DNA of 64,000 nucleotides from Ruminococcus sp. (lineage in GTDB: Bacteria > Bacillota > Clostridia > Oscillospirales > Ruminococcaceae): assembly GCA_023667165.1 (NCBI GenBank), contig JAMPAO010000002.1, positions 62,001 through 126,000 of the forward strand, read 5' to 3'. The position numbers were made by a program, and so were the translations under genes. Below the pieces are notes generated by a model. It saw only the letters and a list, made by a program, of their open reading frames with translations. It had not been told where the DNA came from and did no database searches. Positions 50,514 through 57,965 of this stretch are shown one piece after another; the first letter of the stretch is position 1, and each line of letters opens with the position of its first letter.

Positions 50514-52022
50514 TTAATTATATTTCCTTTTTATCTTTTTGGATGTGGTCTTTTCAAATTCGGTATCTCTTATCTTCAGCTTTCTTATGGTTTTTGACGA
50601 CGATACCGTGCCGTTTATTTTGGCGATCACCCTCTCCAGCTCCGTTTTTACCTCTTCTGCGGACATATTCGCTGCAAGCTCGGGATTCGGGAAAATTTCC
50701 GCCGTGATAACGCTGTCCTCGGCATATACCAGGACTTCTGCGGCAATGTCGATCCCCGCGAACTTATTTTCAAGATCCTCCGGAGATACGTTTTCCCCGT
50801 TTGACAGAATGATAAGGTTTTTCTTGCGCCCCGTGATGAATATGCGGTTATTTTCCACATATCCCAGATCGCCCGTGTGCAGTCTGCCGTCGGGATCAAG
50901 GGTCTTGGCGGTTTCTTCGGGGTCTTTGTAATAACCCTTCATTACGGAGGGACTTTTTACAACTATCTCTCCGTCCGCGATAGTTACCTCGCAGCCTTTC
51001 ACGATAGTACCCACATCTCCCGCAGTGCTTATTTCCGTATTGATGTTGGCGGTGGAAATTCTCGGAGAGCATTCGGTCATTCCGTAACCCTGGGCGATGG
51101 GTATTCCCAGATCGAGATAGCCTTGCAGCAGCTCGGGAGGAAGATACGCTCCGCCGCTGTAGATGCCCTTGAGGCGTCCTCCGAAAACGGACTGCGCTAT
51201 CATCCTTGCGGGAATATCGGGCTTTGCCGCAGCCGCAGCCTTGATCTGCCTGTAAATGGTAGCCGCTATCATGGGAACAAGCAGGATTATGGTGGGACTG
51301 AACAGCTTCAGATTCTGGGGTATCCTCATCATGGATTCGTTTACGCACACCGTCGCTCCGTATCTTATCGACAAAAGCACGTCGCAGGTAAAGCAGTATA
51401 TATGATGTATGGGCAGCACCGACAAAAGCACGTCCTCGCTGCTCGATTCGTTATCTCCGCAGAAGGTGTTGTCGATATAATTTCCGTGCGTAAGCATAAC
51501 GCCCTTGCTTTTTCCCGTAGTTCCCGATGTGTATACGATCGCCGCAAGGTCGCCGGGAGATATGCCGTCCGGAGCCTCTGGTCCGTATGAGCCGAGTATG
51601 CCGTCAAGAGAATCAAGGCAGACATATTCCCTGACGTTCGGACATTCTGTCTTTATTTCGGGTATCAGCTTTTCAAATCTGCCGTCGTAGAAAAACACCG
51701 TAACGTCCGCGCGCCTCAGCAGATCGCAGATATCTCCGCAGGATAGCTGCGCGTCCAGAGGAACGGTAACGTTCCCGCCGATCGCCGTGCCGAACCAGCT
51801 TACAAGATAATTGTAGCTTGTGCCGCCTATGACCGCCGCGTGCTGCTTTCCTCCGAGCGATCTCAAGTAGCCGTTTATCCTCTGAGCGTCGCCGTACAGA
51901 TCGTTAAAGGACTTTTCCTCTATATCCGCTCCCTTTTTCTGCTTGAGCCAGATCTTCCCGCCGAATTCCTCCGCCGCGCTTTTGAGCAGGTCTGCAAGGG
52001 TTTTTACATTTTCATTTGTCAT
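50514..52022 (-). CDS. AMP-forming acyl/aminoacyl ligase of the mini-cluster
   Basis: A 502-residue adenylate-forming enzyme of the acyl-CoA synthetase/NRPS A-domain superfamily. Core motifs are intact: IVYTSGTTGKSKGVMLTHG (P-loop 165-174), QGYGMTECSPRIS, LHTGDLGYVENN, FITGRKKNLIILSNGENVSP, and the C-terminal lysine box TTSKKIKRKYN. It should activate a carboxylic acid as the adenylate and load it onto CoA or, more likely here, the carrier protein encoded 5 bp upstream in the same operon. The acid (fatty or amino) cannot be read from sequence; the fold is closer to acyl-CoA synthetases. It is last gene of a four-gene operon. Confidence 0.88.
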   Translation of the reverse strand: MTNENVKTLADLLKSAAEEFGGKIWLKQKKGADIEEKSFNDLYGDAQRINGYLRSLGGKQHAAVIGGTSYNYLVSWFGTAIGGNVTVPLDAQLSCGDICDLLRRADVTVFFYDGRFEKLIPEIKTECPNVREYVCLDSLDGILGSYGPEAPDGISPGDLAAIVYTSGTTGKSKGVMLTHGNYIDNTFCGDNESSSEDVLLSVLPIHHIYCFTCDVLLSIRYGATVCVNESMMRIPQNLKLFSPTIILLVPMIAATIYRQIKAAAAAKPDIPARMIAQSVFGGRLKGIYSGGAYLPPELLQGYLDLGIPIAQGYGMTECSPRISTANINTEISTAGDVGTIVKGCEVTIADGEIVVKSPSVMKGYYKDPEETAKTLDPDGRLHTGDLGYVENNRIFITGRKKNLIILSNGENVSPEDLENKFAGIDIAAEVLVYAEDSVITAEIFPNPELAANMSAEEVKTELERVIAKINGTVSSSKTIRKLKIRDTEFEKTTSKKIKRKYN

Positions 52023-52027
52023 TTTGC

Positions 52028-52261
52028 TTACTCTCCTTTTTGAAGCTTTTCAAGATAATCAGCCGCGTCCTGCACGGTGGAAAGGGTCAGGATATCCTCC
52101 TCGTTTACCGTAACTCCGAGACTGTCCTCCAGCTCGCCCAGCATACTCATAAAATCGTAGGAATTAAATCCCAGATCCTCGATAAATCTCGACTGCGGAG
52201 TGATCTTCTCCGGCTCCGCGTCAACGTAATTGCATATAAGCTCTTTTATTTTTTCTATCAT
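52028..52261 (-). CDS. Free-standing acyl/peptidyl carrier protein
   Basis: A 77-residue carrier protein with the phosphopantetheine site DLGFNSYDF (Ser34) and typical helices (MIEKIKELICNYVDAEPEKI, LGELEDSLGVTVNEEDI, VQDAADYLEKL). It sits between an AMP ligase and a condensation-domain gene, so it is more likely to serve this operon than general fatty-acid synthesis, whose acpP is usually next to fab genes. TTGGAGG precedes the ATG. A phosphopantetheinyl transferase is not in the window and must be supplied from elsewhere. Confidence 0.92.
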   Translation of the reverse strand: MIEKIKELICNYVDAEPEKITPQSRFIEDLGFNSYDFMSMLGELEDSLGVTVNEEDILTLSTVQDAADYLEKLQKGE

Positions 52262-52307
52262 GGCTGTATTCCTCCAAAAATATTATTGCTGCAAAGCGAA
52301 TAATTTA

Positions 52308-52486
52308 GGGTGTGTTGACACTATCCGAAATGCTCGGATTGCAGGCGGATTTTTAGCATTTCCGTGAAATGCATTTTCAACGGCAATTTTCCGCAGGCAT
52401 ACATCGCGTATGGCAAGGAAAATTAACGCAGAAAGACGGAAAATATGCCTGTAAGACGGGCGTTGAGCGGTAGTGTCAACACGCCC
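52308..52486. mobile_element. MITE-like element, family A, copy 2
   Basis: A 179 bp relative of the element at 19591-19783, in inverted orientation, with the same ends (GGGTGTGTTGACACTA on one side, GGGCGTGTTGACACTA on the other) and TA on both flanks. It is inserted between the condensation-domain gene and the carrier-protein gene, so it is part of the operon transcript; one end is 5 bp from the condensation gene stop codon. It encodes nothing. Confidence 0.82.
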
Positions 52487-52491
52487 TAGAT

Positions 52492-53901
52492 TTATATCAT
52501 CGCAAGTATTTCGCCCACTGTGCGGTTTTTGTCCTCTATGCCCCTGAAAAGCACTCTGCACAGATAGTAGTAGAAATACTCCATTTCATATTCCGTCACA
52601 ACGTCCTTTTTGTACTCGAAATTGAAGTTCAGACCGTTGTCCTCGGGACGGTGCATGACCGTCAGATAAAGCGGGTGAGCGGCTACTCCGTTTGAATACC
52701 AGAAGCTCTTGTAGTCGATATCGGGCAAAGCGGTTTCCTTTGTTCTCAGCGTCAGCGGCTGATAGGTAAGGCTCATGCACTCATAGCCGGCGCCGGGCTT
52801 TAAATGCCGAAGCTGGGAACGGCGCGTATTAAGCTCTATGGGATCGTAGTCCGCATGGCGGAAAATGCGGTTCTGCTCGGTCTGTATTATCTTCAGAGCC
52901 TCCAGAAAGGTCTTGTCGGGAGTGATCACGGTGCGCAGGGGGAAGAAATGTATGCGCGTTCCTCCCGAACGCTTTGCAAGAATAGTTCCGCGCCTTGCCA
53001 CGTTTGATTTTACGGAAACGTCGGTTTCGTCGTTGTTGAACTTTGAAAGCACCGTCCGCAGTCCCATCAGCAGCAGGCTTGTCATGGGCACGTTGTTTTC
53101 CCGGCAGAATTCCATAAGCCGCGCCGACGGCTCCTCCTCCAGATGATATACCGAAATAGCCGCCGCAAGACTGTTGGATGTGATGACCGCGCTGCGCAGC
53201 TCGGGATCTCCGCTTTCGCGGCGCTGGGTCAGCAACCTGCCCATACCCGTAAAATCGGTGTACATAGGCTCGCTGCGGTTCAGCTCCTCCTCCCAGAATT
53301 CGCGGTCGCGTTCCTTTGTTTTGGAACCCGCCTCATATTCCAGATCCTTTTCCACCTGCTCCAGATAGGACATTGTAGGCTTGGGCATCGGCGTGCCGTA
53401 TCTGAGCGCGCAGTATATTTCAAGTATATCGCGGTTAAAGGCGATTATGGAGCTTGAATCCATAGTCATGTGATCCACTTTAAGATATACCCCGTTGTAG
53501 CCGTCGGGGAGCTTTATCATCACAACCACGTTTCTCGGACTGTTGAACCGCTCGAGAGGGATCGACGTCCAGCGGCGCATCTCGTTGTGAGCGTCCTCCT
53601 CTTTCCAGCTTGAAAAATCCACAAGCTCTATGTCCCTGTCCTCGGTGGGGACGATATACTGATACACCTCGCCGTCCTCTCCCTCGGTAAATCTCAGCCG
53701 CATTGTATCGAACCGCTCATAGGACATTTTTACCGCCTTTTTGAGCAGTCCGAAATCAACGTCCTGCTGTACGTAAAGACCCGTACCGATGTTGAGCACC
53801 TGGCTTGCGGGGCAGAATTTAACGGTGTAATTGTGGATCCGCTGCGCCGCCGTAAGGGGATAGCACTGCATAGCCGCGCCGTTTATCATTATCTGTTTCA
53901 T
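52492..53901 (-). CDS. Free-standing condensation-domain (C-domain/PapA-like) protein
   Basis: A 469-residue protein of the CoA/carrier-dependent acyltransferase superfamily. The N-terminus (MQCYPLTAAQRIHNYTVKF) is the C1-like start. The active-site motif is KVDHMTMDSSS (143-149): the second His and the Asp of HHxxxDG remain, but the first His is Asp and the Gly is Ser. Later motifs (VARRGTILAKRSGGTRIHFF and FYYYLCRVLFRGI) fit the second half of the fold. It probably condenses a carrier-bound acyl group with an amine or alcohol. GGGAGGAT precedes the ATG. It is second in the operon, after the alpha/beta hydrolase gene. Confidence 0.85.
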   Translation of the reverse strand: MKQIMINGAAMQCYPLTAAQRIHNYTVKFCPASQVLNIGTGLYVQQDVDFGLLKKAVKMSYERFDTMRLRFTEGEDGEVYQYIVPTEDRDIELVDFSSWKEEDAHNEMRRWTSIPLERFNSPRNVVVMIKLPDGYNGVYLKVDHMTMDSSSIIAFNRDILEIYCALRYGTPMPKPTMSYLEQVEKDLEYEAGSKTKERDREFWEEELNRSEPMYTDFTGMGRLLTQRRESGDPELRSAVITSNSLAAAISVYHLEEEPSARLMEFCRENNVPMTSLLLMGLRTVLSKFNNDETDVSVKSNVARRGTILAKRSGGTRIHFFPLRTVITPDKTFLEALKIIQTEQNRIFRHADYDPIELNTRRSQLRHLKPGAGYECMSLTYQPLTLRTKETALPDIDYKSFWYSNGVAAHPLYLTVMHRPEDNGLNFNFEYKKDVVTEYEMEYFYYYLCRVLFRGIEDKNRTVGEILAMI

Positions 53902-53919
53902 AATGTATTATCCTCCCGA

Positions 53920-54873
53920 TCAGTTCATGTATTTTCCGAGGAAATCCTTTACCCTGCTTTCATACAGAGCCGTGTTTTCGTAATAGCTCGCCCCGTGACC
54001 TGCGTTGTCCACCAGAAGCAGGTCTTTCGGGGAAGCGCAGTCGCTGTAATTTTTTATGCTCATCTGCGTGGGAACGAAATTATCGTTTTTACCGTGAATG
54101 AACATTATGGGGATATCCGTGACCTTTACCGCGTCGTTGGAAGAATAATCCCCGAAGCCGTAGCCTGCCGCGCGGCGGCTTATCTTGTCTGTGATCTGCA
54201 TAATGGGGAATTCGGGCAGATGATAATCCTTTTTCAGCACATGTGCGAAAACCTCATAGGGAGAAGTGTAGCCGCAGTCGGCGATGATCGCTCCCACATT
54301 TTTAGGGATATTCCCGAAGCCTGCGGTCATAAGAGCCGTAGCCGCTCCCATGGAGATCCCGTAAATAAGTATCCTGCTGCCGCTGCCGAAACGCTCATTG
54401 ATATATTTTAACCATTCAAGGCAGTCGTATCTGTCAAGAATACCGAAGCCGATGTATTTTCCGTCGCTTTTCCCGTGCGCTCTGTGATCCACAAGTATGC
54501 AGCCGTAGCCTTGGCGGTGCAGGAAAGCCGCGACGGAGCAACAGTCGCTCAGTCCGCAGCCGGTATAGCCGTGCAGACACAGGGCGATCCTGTCCGAGGG
54601 GGAGGGAGGGGGGAGAAAATCGCCGTGAAGCGTCAGACCGTCCCTGGATCTCACCGTGATATGCTCCAGCGGCTGAGAGAGTATCCATTCCTTGTTTACG
54701 TGAATGATCTTCTTGTATTCCTCCCATTGGGACATATCCGCCATTTCGTTGAGATCCACCTTTACGCCGTCCTGTCTGGGTATGGTGCGCTTGAAAAGCA
54801 CGGCAGCCGCTGCCGCCGTACCCAGCAGTAAGCCTCCTGCGGCTATCCCGCCTGCCGCCAATATGTTATTCAT
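53920..54873 (-). CDS. Membrane-anchored alpha/beta hydrolase
   Basis: A 317-residue serine hydrolase with an N-terminal membrane helix (NILAAGGIAAGGLLLGTAAA) and an alpha/beta fold domain. The oxyanion loop is ALCLHGYTG, the nucleophile is YGISMGAAT (Ser174), and the likely Asp and His are in HGKNDNFVP (Asp264) and NAGHGASYY (His293). It resembles the Clostridia hydrolases grouped with dipeptidyl/acyl peptidases and lysophospholipase-like enzymes. As first gene of the TetR-controlled operon it may release, transfer or deacylate the product; this is inference. Confidence 0.85.
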   Translation of the reverse strand: MNNILAAGGIAAGGLLLGTAAAAAVLFKRTIPRQDGVKVDLNEMADMSQWEEYKKIIHVNKEWILSQPLEHITVRSRDGLTLHGDFLPPPSPSDRIALCLHGYTGCGLSDCCSVAAFLHRQGYGCILVDHRAHGKSDGKYIGFGILDRYDCLEWLKYINERFGSGSRILIYGISMGAATALMTAGFGNIPKNVGAIIADCGYTSPYEVFAHVLKKDYHLPEFPIMQITDKISRRAAGYGFGDYSSNDAVKVTDIPIMFIHGKNDNFVPTQMSIKNYSDCASPKDLLLVDNAGHGASYYENTALYESRVKDFLGKYMN

Positions 54874-54900
54874 AATTATCCGGTCATCCTTTCATCATTT

Positions 54901-54960
54901 TTCGACCGTCGGTCGAAGTTCTTTACGCTTATGATACCACATTTTCGACCGGCGGTCAAG
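54901..54960. promoter_or_regulatory. Two TetR operators over the operon promoter
   Basis: Two near-identical palindromes with core GACCGnCGGTC lie at 54901-54917 (TTCGACCGTCGGTCGAA) and 54944-54960 (TTCGACCGGCGGTCAAG), centres 43 bp apart. The minus-strand promoter is TTGACC (54954-54959), 17 bp, TATCAT (54931-54936), so one palindrome covers the -35 and the other the start region. The tetR gene diverges on the other side. This is a classic repression layout. Confidence 0.85.
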
Positions 54961-54978
54961 TATTTGTTGTAAAAAAAC

Positions 54979-55007
54979 TTGTAATCAAAGAAAATTTATG
55001 ATATAAT
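54979..55007 (+). promoter_or_regulatory. tetR-family gene promoter
   Basis: Plus strand: TTGTAA (54979-54984), 17 bp, TATAAT (55002-55007). It starts about 20 bp beyond the nearer operator, so the regulator may influence its own synthesis less strongly than the operon. Confidence 0.65.
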
Positions 55008-55086
55008 CTAAATCAGAGAGATAAAACCGTCATTTTTTTGGCAGATTTTAACGCTGCATATATAATTTCAAAAAGGAGGGTGCGCT

Positions 55087-55695
55087 TTGAAAACGGATAA
55101 AAGAGAGATCATTTTAGACGCCGCCGAACAGCTTATGAGCGTTATGCCCGACAGCGATATCAGCGTTCAGCTCATCGCCTCAAAAGCGGGGATAGGCAAG
55201 GGCAGCGTTTATTACTACTTCTCCAGCAAGGAGGAGATAATCAACGCCGTCATAGAACGCTGCTACAAAATAGCTCTGCGGGAATACATCGGGGACGTAA
55301 ACCCGCAGGACAGCGCCATCGAAAAGATAAAACGTCTTTTCCGCTGTATGATAAAAGAGGAATATCATAATAATCAGAAAAATTTTATAATCGCACTGCA
55401 CCTGCACGAGGATCTTCTTCTGCACAACAAAATGAAGCTGGTGGCTTTGGAAGTGGTGTCGCCGGTCCTGGCGGATCTGCTCAGGCAGGGAAACGCGGAG
55501 GGATCCATCAGCACGGAAACCCCCGACGAAAGCGCGGAAATGATAGTGGGGATACTTACCTTTCTGCTGGACGGCTCGGTATCGCGGACAGACGATATGA
55601 AAATGGCTGCCAAGCTGAAAATACTTGCCAAGGTGCTGGAAACCTGTCTGAAAACCCCCGCGGGCAGCTTTGATTTTCTGTTCGGAAAGGATTAG
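55087..55695 (+). CDS. TetR-family transcriptional regulator
   Basis: A 202-residue regulator. The N-terminal helix-turn-helix is clear (REIILDAAEQLM, VQLIASKAGIGKGSVYYYFSSKEEII in parts), and the C-terminal ligand domain is variable, as usual. Translation appears to begin at a TTG (55087) with AAAAAGGAGGG upstream. It is divergent from the hydrolase/condensation operon, and two palindromes between them fit it as local repressor. The effector is unknown; it could be the product or a lipid. nth follows 5 bp downstream and may be co-transcribed. Confidence 0.9.
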   Translation: MKTDKREIILDAAEQLMSVMPDSDISVQLIASKAGIGKGSVYYYFSSKEEIINAVIERCYKIALREYIGDVNPQDSAIEKIKRLFRCMIKEEYHNNQKNFIIALHLHEDLLLHNKMKLVALEVVSPVLADLLRQGNAEGSISTETPDESAEMIVGILTFLLDGSVSRTDDMKMAAKLKILAKVLETCLKTPAGSFDFLFGKD

Positions 55696-55700
55696 TTTTT

Positions 55701-56354
55701 ATGAGAAAAAAGGAAACCGCCCGTATCATTATAGACGGTCTGGAGGAAATTTATCCCGACGCGAAATGCTCTCTTGAATACAAAGAGCCGTACGAGCTTA
55801 TGATAGCCGCAAGACTGTCCGCTCAGTGTACGGACGCGCGTGTGAATATCGTCACAAAGCCGCTTTTCGAAAAATACCCCTCGCTGAAGGACTTTGCCGA
55901 GGCTGACGTGGACGATATCGCGGAGATCGTCAGACCCTGCGGTCTTTACAAGACCAAAGCCAAGAGCATTTCGGAGATGACCCGTACCCTTTATTACGAG
56001 CTGGGCGGCGTTATCCCCGACAGCATAGAGGAGCTTACAAGGCTTTCGGGGATAGGCAGAAAGACCGCCAATCTCATAATGGGGGACGTTTTCGGCAAAC
56101 CCGCCGTTGTGGCGGACACGCACTGCATAAGGATAACCGGCAGATTCGGGTTTACCGGCTCGAAGGATCCCGCTGTTGTGGAAAGGGATTTGAAAAAGAT
56201 CCTTCCGCCGGAAAAAAGCTCGGACTTTTGCCACAGGCTGGTCATGTTCGGCAGAGATACCTGTACGGCGAGAAATCCGAAATGCGATAGCTGCCCGCTG
56301 AAAAGGTATCTCGCCGAAAGACTGCCGGGGTTTGAGTGCAAAACAGGGAAATAA
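55701..56354 (+). CDS. nth: Endonuclease III with altered iron-sulfur cysteines
   Basis: A DNA glycosylase/AP lyase for oxidised pyrimidines. The helix-hairpin-helix and catalytic residues are present: LSGIGRKTANLIMG with Lys121, and VADTHCIRITGRFG with Asp139. The iron-sulfur loop has C188-x6-C195-x2-C198, but the expected fourth Cys five residues later is missing; the next Cys is at 213 (x14). The cluster may be bound differently or lost. Length is 217 residues, normal. It lies 5 bp after the tetR gene, so it probably shares that transcript by position only. Confidence 0.92.
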   Translation: MRKKETARIIIDGLEEIYPDAKCSLEYKEPYELMIAARLSAQCTDARVNIVTKPLFEKYPSLKDFAEADVDDIAEIVRPCGLYKTKAKSISEMTRTLYYELGGVIPDSIEELTRLSGIGRKTANLIMGDVFGKPAVVADTHCIRITGRFGFTGSKDPAVVERDLKKILPPEKSSDFCHRLVMFGRDTCTARNPKCDSCPLKRYLAERLPGFECKTGK

Positions 56355-56428
56355 CGAAAAGCCGCATACGGACGGATCGCTGCGCATAATGTATTGACGG
56401 ATTATTTTATTTTGAAAGAGTGATCTCA

Positions 56429-56956
56429 TTGATCGGATTTTATCTCTCGCTGATCGACGACCCCGAAGAAAAACCCAAATTTGAACAGCTATACGCGGCA
56501 TACAGCCAAGAAATGTTCAAGCTGGCTTACGGGATCCTGAAGAACAAATTCGACGCCGAGGACGCCGTACACAACGCGTTTGTCAGCGTCATAAAAAACA
56601 TGGACAAGGTCGGGGAGGTCGGCTCCGGGCGAACCCACGGCTATGTGCTTATTACCGCAAAGAACGCCGCGCTGAAGATCCATAACGCCAAGAGCAGGAT
56701 CACGGATACGGGATCCAATGATATCACGGACGATGTTGTTTTAGAGGACAGTATCATCTCGGATATGGAAGCCGAGCGGCTGAAGCTGCTTCTCGAGTAT
56801 CTGCCCGAGGATTACTACGACATACTGTATCTTCATCTGTTTATGGGACTTGAGATCCGTGAAATATCCGAGCATCTCGGCATTTCATACGATAATGCGA
56901 AAAAGCGGCTTCAGCGCGCAAAAAGAAAATTCAGAGATCTGCTGGAGGAAACGTGA
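56429..56956 (+). CDS. ECF-type RNA polymerase sigma factor
   Basis: About 175 residues with sigma region 2 (KFEQLYAAYSQEMFKLAYGIL, DAEDAVHNAFVSVIKNM) and region 4 (LEYLPEDYYDILYLHLFMGL, IREISEHLGISYDNAKKRLQ). The preferred start is the TTG at 56429 (MIGFYLSLI), spaced correctly from GAAAGAGTGA; a GTG at 56420 is in frame but overlaps that site. Its stop is 1 bp from the start of a membrane protein with the usual anti-sigma layout, so the two are coupled. Its regulon may include the secreted protein genes that follow. Confidence 0.88.
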   Translation: MIGFYLSLIDDPEEKPKFEQLYAAYSQEMFKLAYGILKNKFDAEDAVHNAFVSVIKNMDKVGEVGSGRTHGYVLITAKNAALKIHNAKSRITDTGSNDITDDVVLEDSIISDMEAERLKLLLEYLPEDYYDILYLHLFMGLEIREISEHLGISYDNAKKRLQRAKRKFRDLLEET

Positions 56957-56957
56957 A

Positions 56958-57626
56958 ATGACGGAAAATCTGTACCGGGCGTTTGAAGAAACCGCCGTCA
57001 GTCGCATAATAGAAAAAGTTCCGCAGATGCCCGATCACAAATTCTCAAGAAAATTCAAAAGAAAAATGAGAAAGCTGATGAAAAGCGGCGGCATAGAGCC
57101 TGCGGATATAAGAAAATTCACCGTCAGGCAGTTGTTCGTATACGTGACGGTGGCGATCGTTACCGCAGTTATCACGGCTGTTTCCGTGGGCGCCGCGCGG
57201 CTGCTGTTCAACAGCTTCTCCATGCAGCCGTTCAAAACGCATACGATAGTGGAATCGGTCGATTATGAAAATGCTCCGGAAACCATTCTCGATGTGTACG
57301 AATTTGAAGTGCCGCCGGGGTTTGAGCTGACCGAAAGCCGTGATTTTACTCCGATGGTCGGATTTTCATATGAATCCTCGGATAACAGCAGAGGATATAT
57401 TGATATCGATCAATTCGTCAAAAAAGGATACAGAACTTACGTAAACACGGAGGATCGTCCAATGAGCGCTATTGACATTAACGGTCATGAGGGTTATATT
57501 ATCGATCTGGGCAATGGCGAGTATTTCATTTCCTGGGATAACGGGGATTACATATTTGAAGTTTCGGGCAAAATTAACAAAAATATTCTGATCGATGTGG
57601 CCGAATCCGGTCATAAAGCCGAATAA
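56958..57626 (+). CDS. DUF4367-type membrane protein, likely anti-sigma factor
   Basis: A 222-residue single-pass protein: cytoplasmic N-terminal region (1-57, TENLYRAFEETAVSRIIEKV and a basic RKFKRKMRKLMK), membrane helix (about 58-80) and an extracellular domain (APETILDVYEFEVPPGFEL, GYIDIDQFVKKGYRTYV, DINGHEGYIIDLGNGEYF) that fits DUF4367. Such proteins usually sit next to ECF sigma genes in Clostridia and are taken to be their anti-sigma factors. The chosen ATG at 56958 directly follows the sigma stop codon; a longer frame from 56850 overlaps the sigma gene and lacks a ribosome site. Confidence 0.8.
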   Translation: MTENLYRAFEETAVSRIIEKVPQMPDHKFSRKFKRKMRKLMKSGGIEPADIRKFTVRQLFVYVTVAIVTAVITAVSVGAARLLFNSFSMQPFKTHTIVESVDYENAPETILDVYEFEVPPGFELTESRDFTPMVGFSYESSDNSRGYIDIDQFVKKGYRTYVNTEDRPMSAIDINGHEGYIIDLGNGEYFISWDNGDYIFEVSGKINKNILIDVAESGHKAE

Positions 57627-57639
57627 AAAATTTTTTTTG

Positions 57640-57690
57640 GAAAAAAGTGTCCCCAAGCTGTCCCGAAAAGGATTATATTTATGAGTTTGC
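57640..57690 (+). promoter_or_regulatory. Candidate promoter with GTCCC repeats before the secreted peptide gene
   Basis: The 98 bp gap holds GTGTCCCC-AAGCT-GTCCCGAAAAGG followed by TTATATTTAT. The double GTCCC and GTCCCGAAA are unlike sigma-A elements and could be recognised by the ECF sigma encoded just upstream. Not tested; no second copy was found in the window. Confidence 0.3.
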
Positions 57691-57724
57691 GCAATCTCAA
57701 ATTTATTTAAGGGAGGTGATTCCA

Positions 57725-57904
57725 ATGAAGAAGTGCATATGCGCATTGTTAGCCGTTTTTCTGGCAGTGTCGGTTTGCTGCATTTCCGTTTCCGCAGCCG
57801 AAGCAAGGTATGTATACACCACTAATGCCGTTGACAATGCGGGGTTTGACAGTTCTGCCGTTGAGATAACCGCTGCGGATTATGTGAGGGCAAATCCTCT
57901 GTAA
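57725..57904 (+). CDS. Small secreted peptide precursor
   Basis: A 59-codon frame with a near-perfect ribosome site (GGGAGGTGAT, 4 bp from the ATG). It has a signal peptide (MKKCICALLAVFLAVSVCCI ending VSAAEA) and a short mature part of about 33 residues (ARYVYTTNAVDNAGFDSSAV and following) ending NPL. No family recognised. It lies between the sigma/anti-sigma pair and two larger secreted proteins. A longer frame from 57647 has no ribosome site. Could be a signal, a toxin-like peptide or a wall-associated peptide; function unknown. Confidence 0.72.
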   Translation: MKKCICALLAVFLAVSVCCISVSAAEARYVYTTNAVDNAGFDSSAVEITAADYVRANPL

Positions 57905-57965
57905 AGTCCGATAAATGATCGGAAACCGATACTCATCAAAAAAAATGAAGGGAGTGAATACTTTT

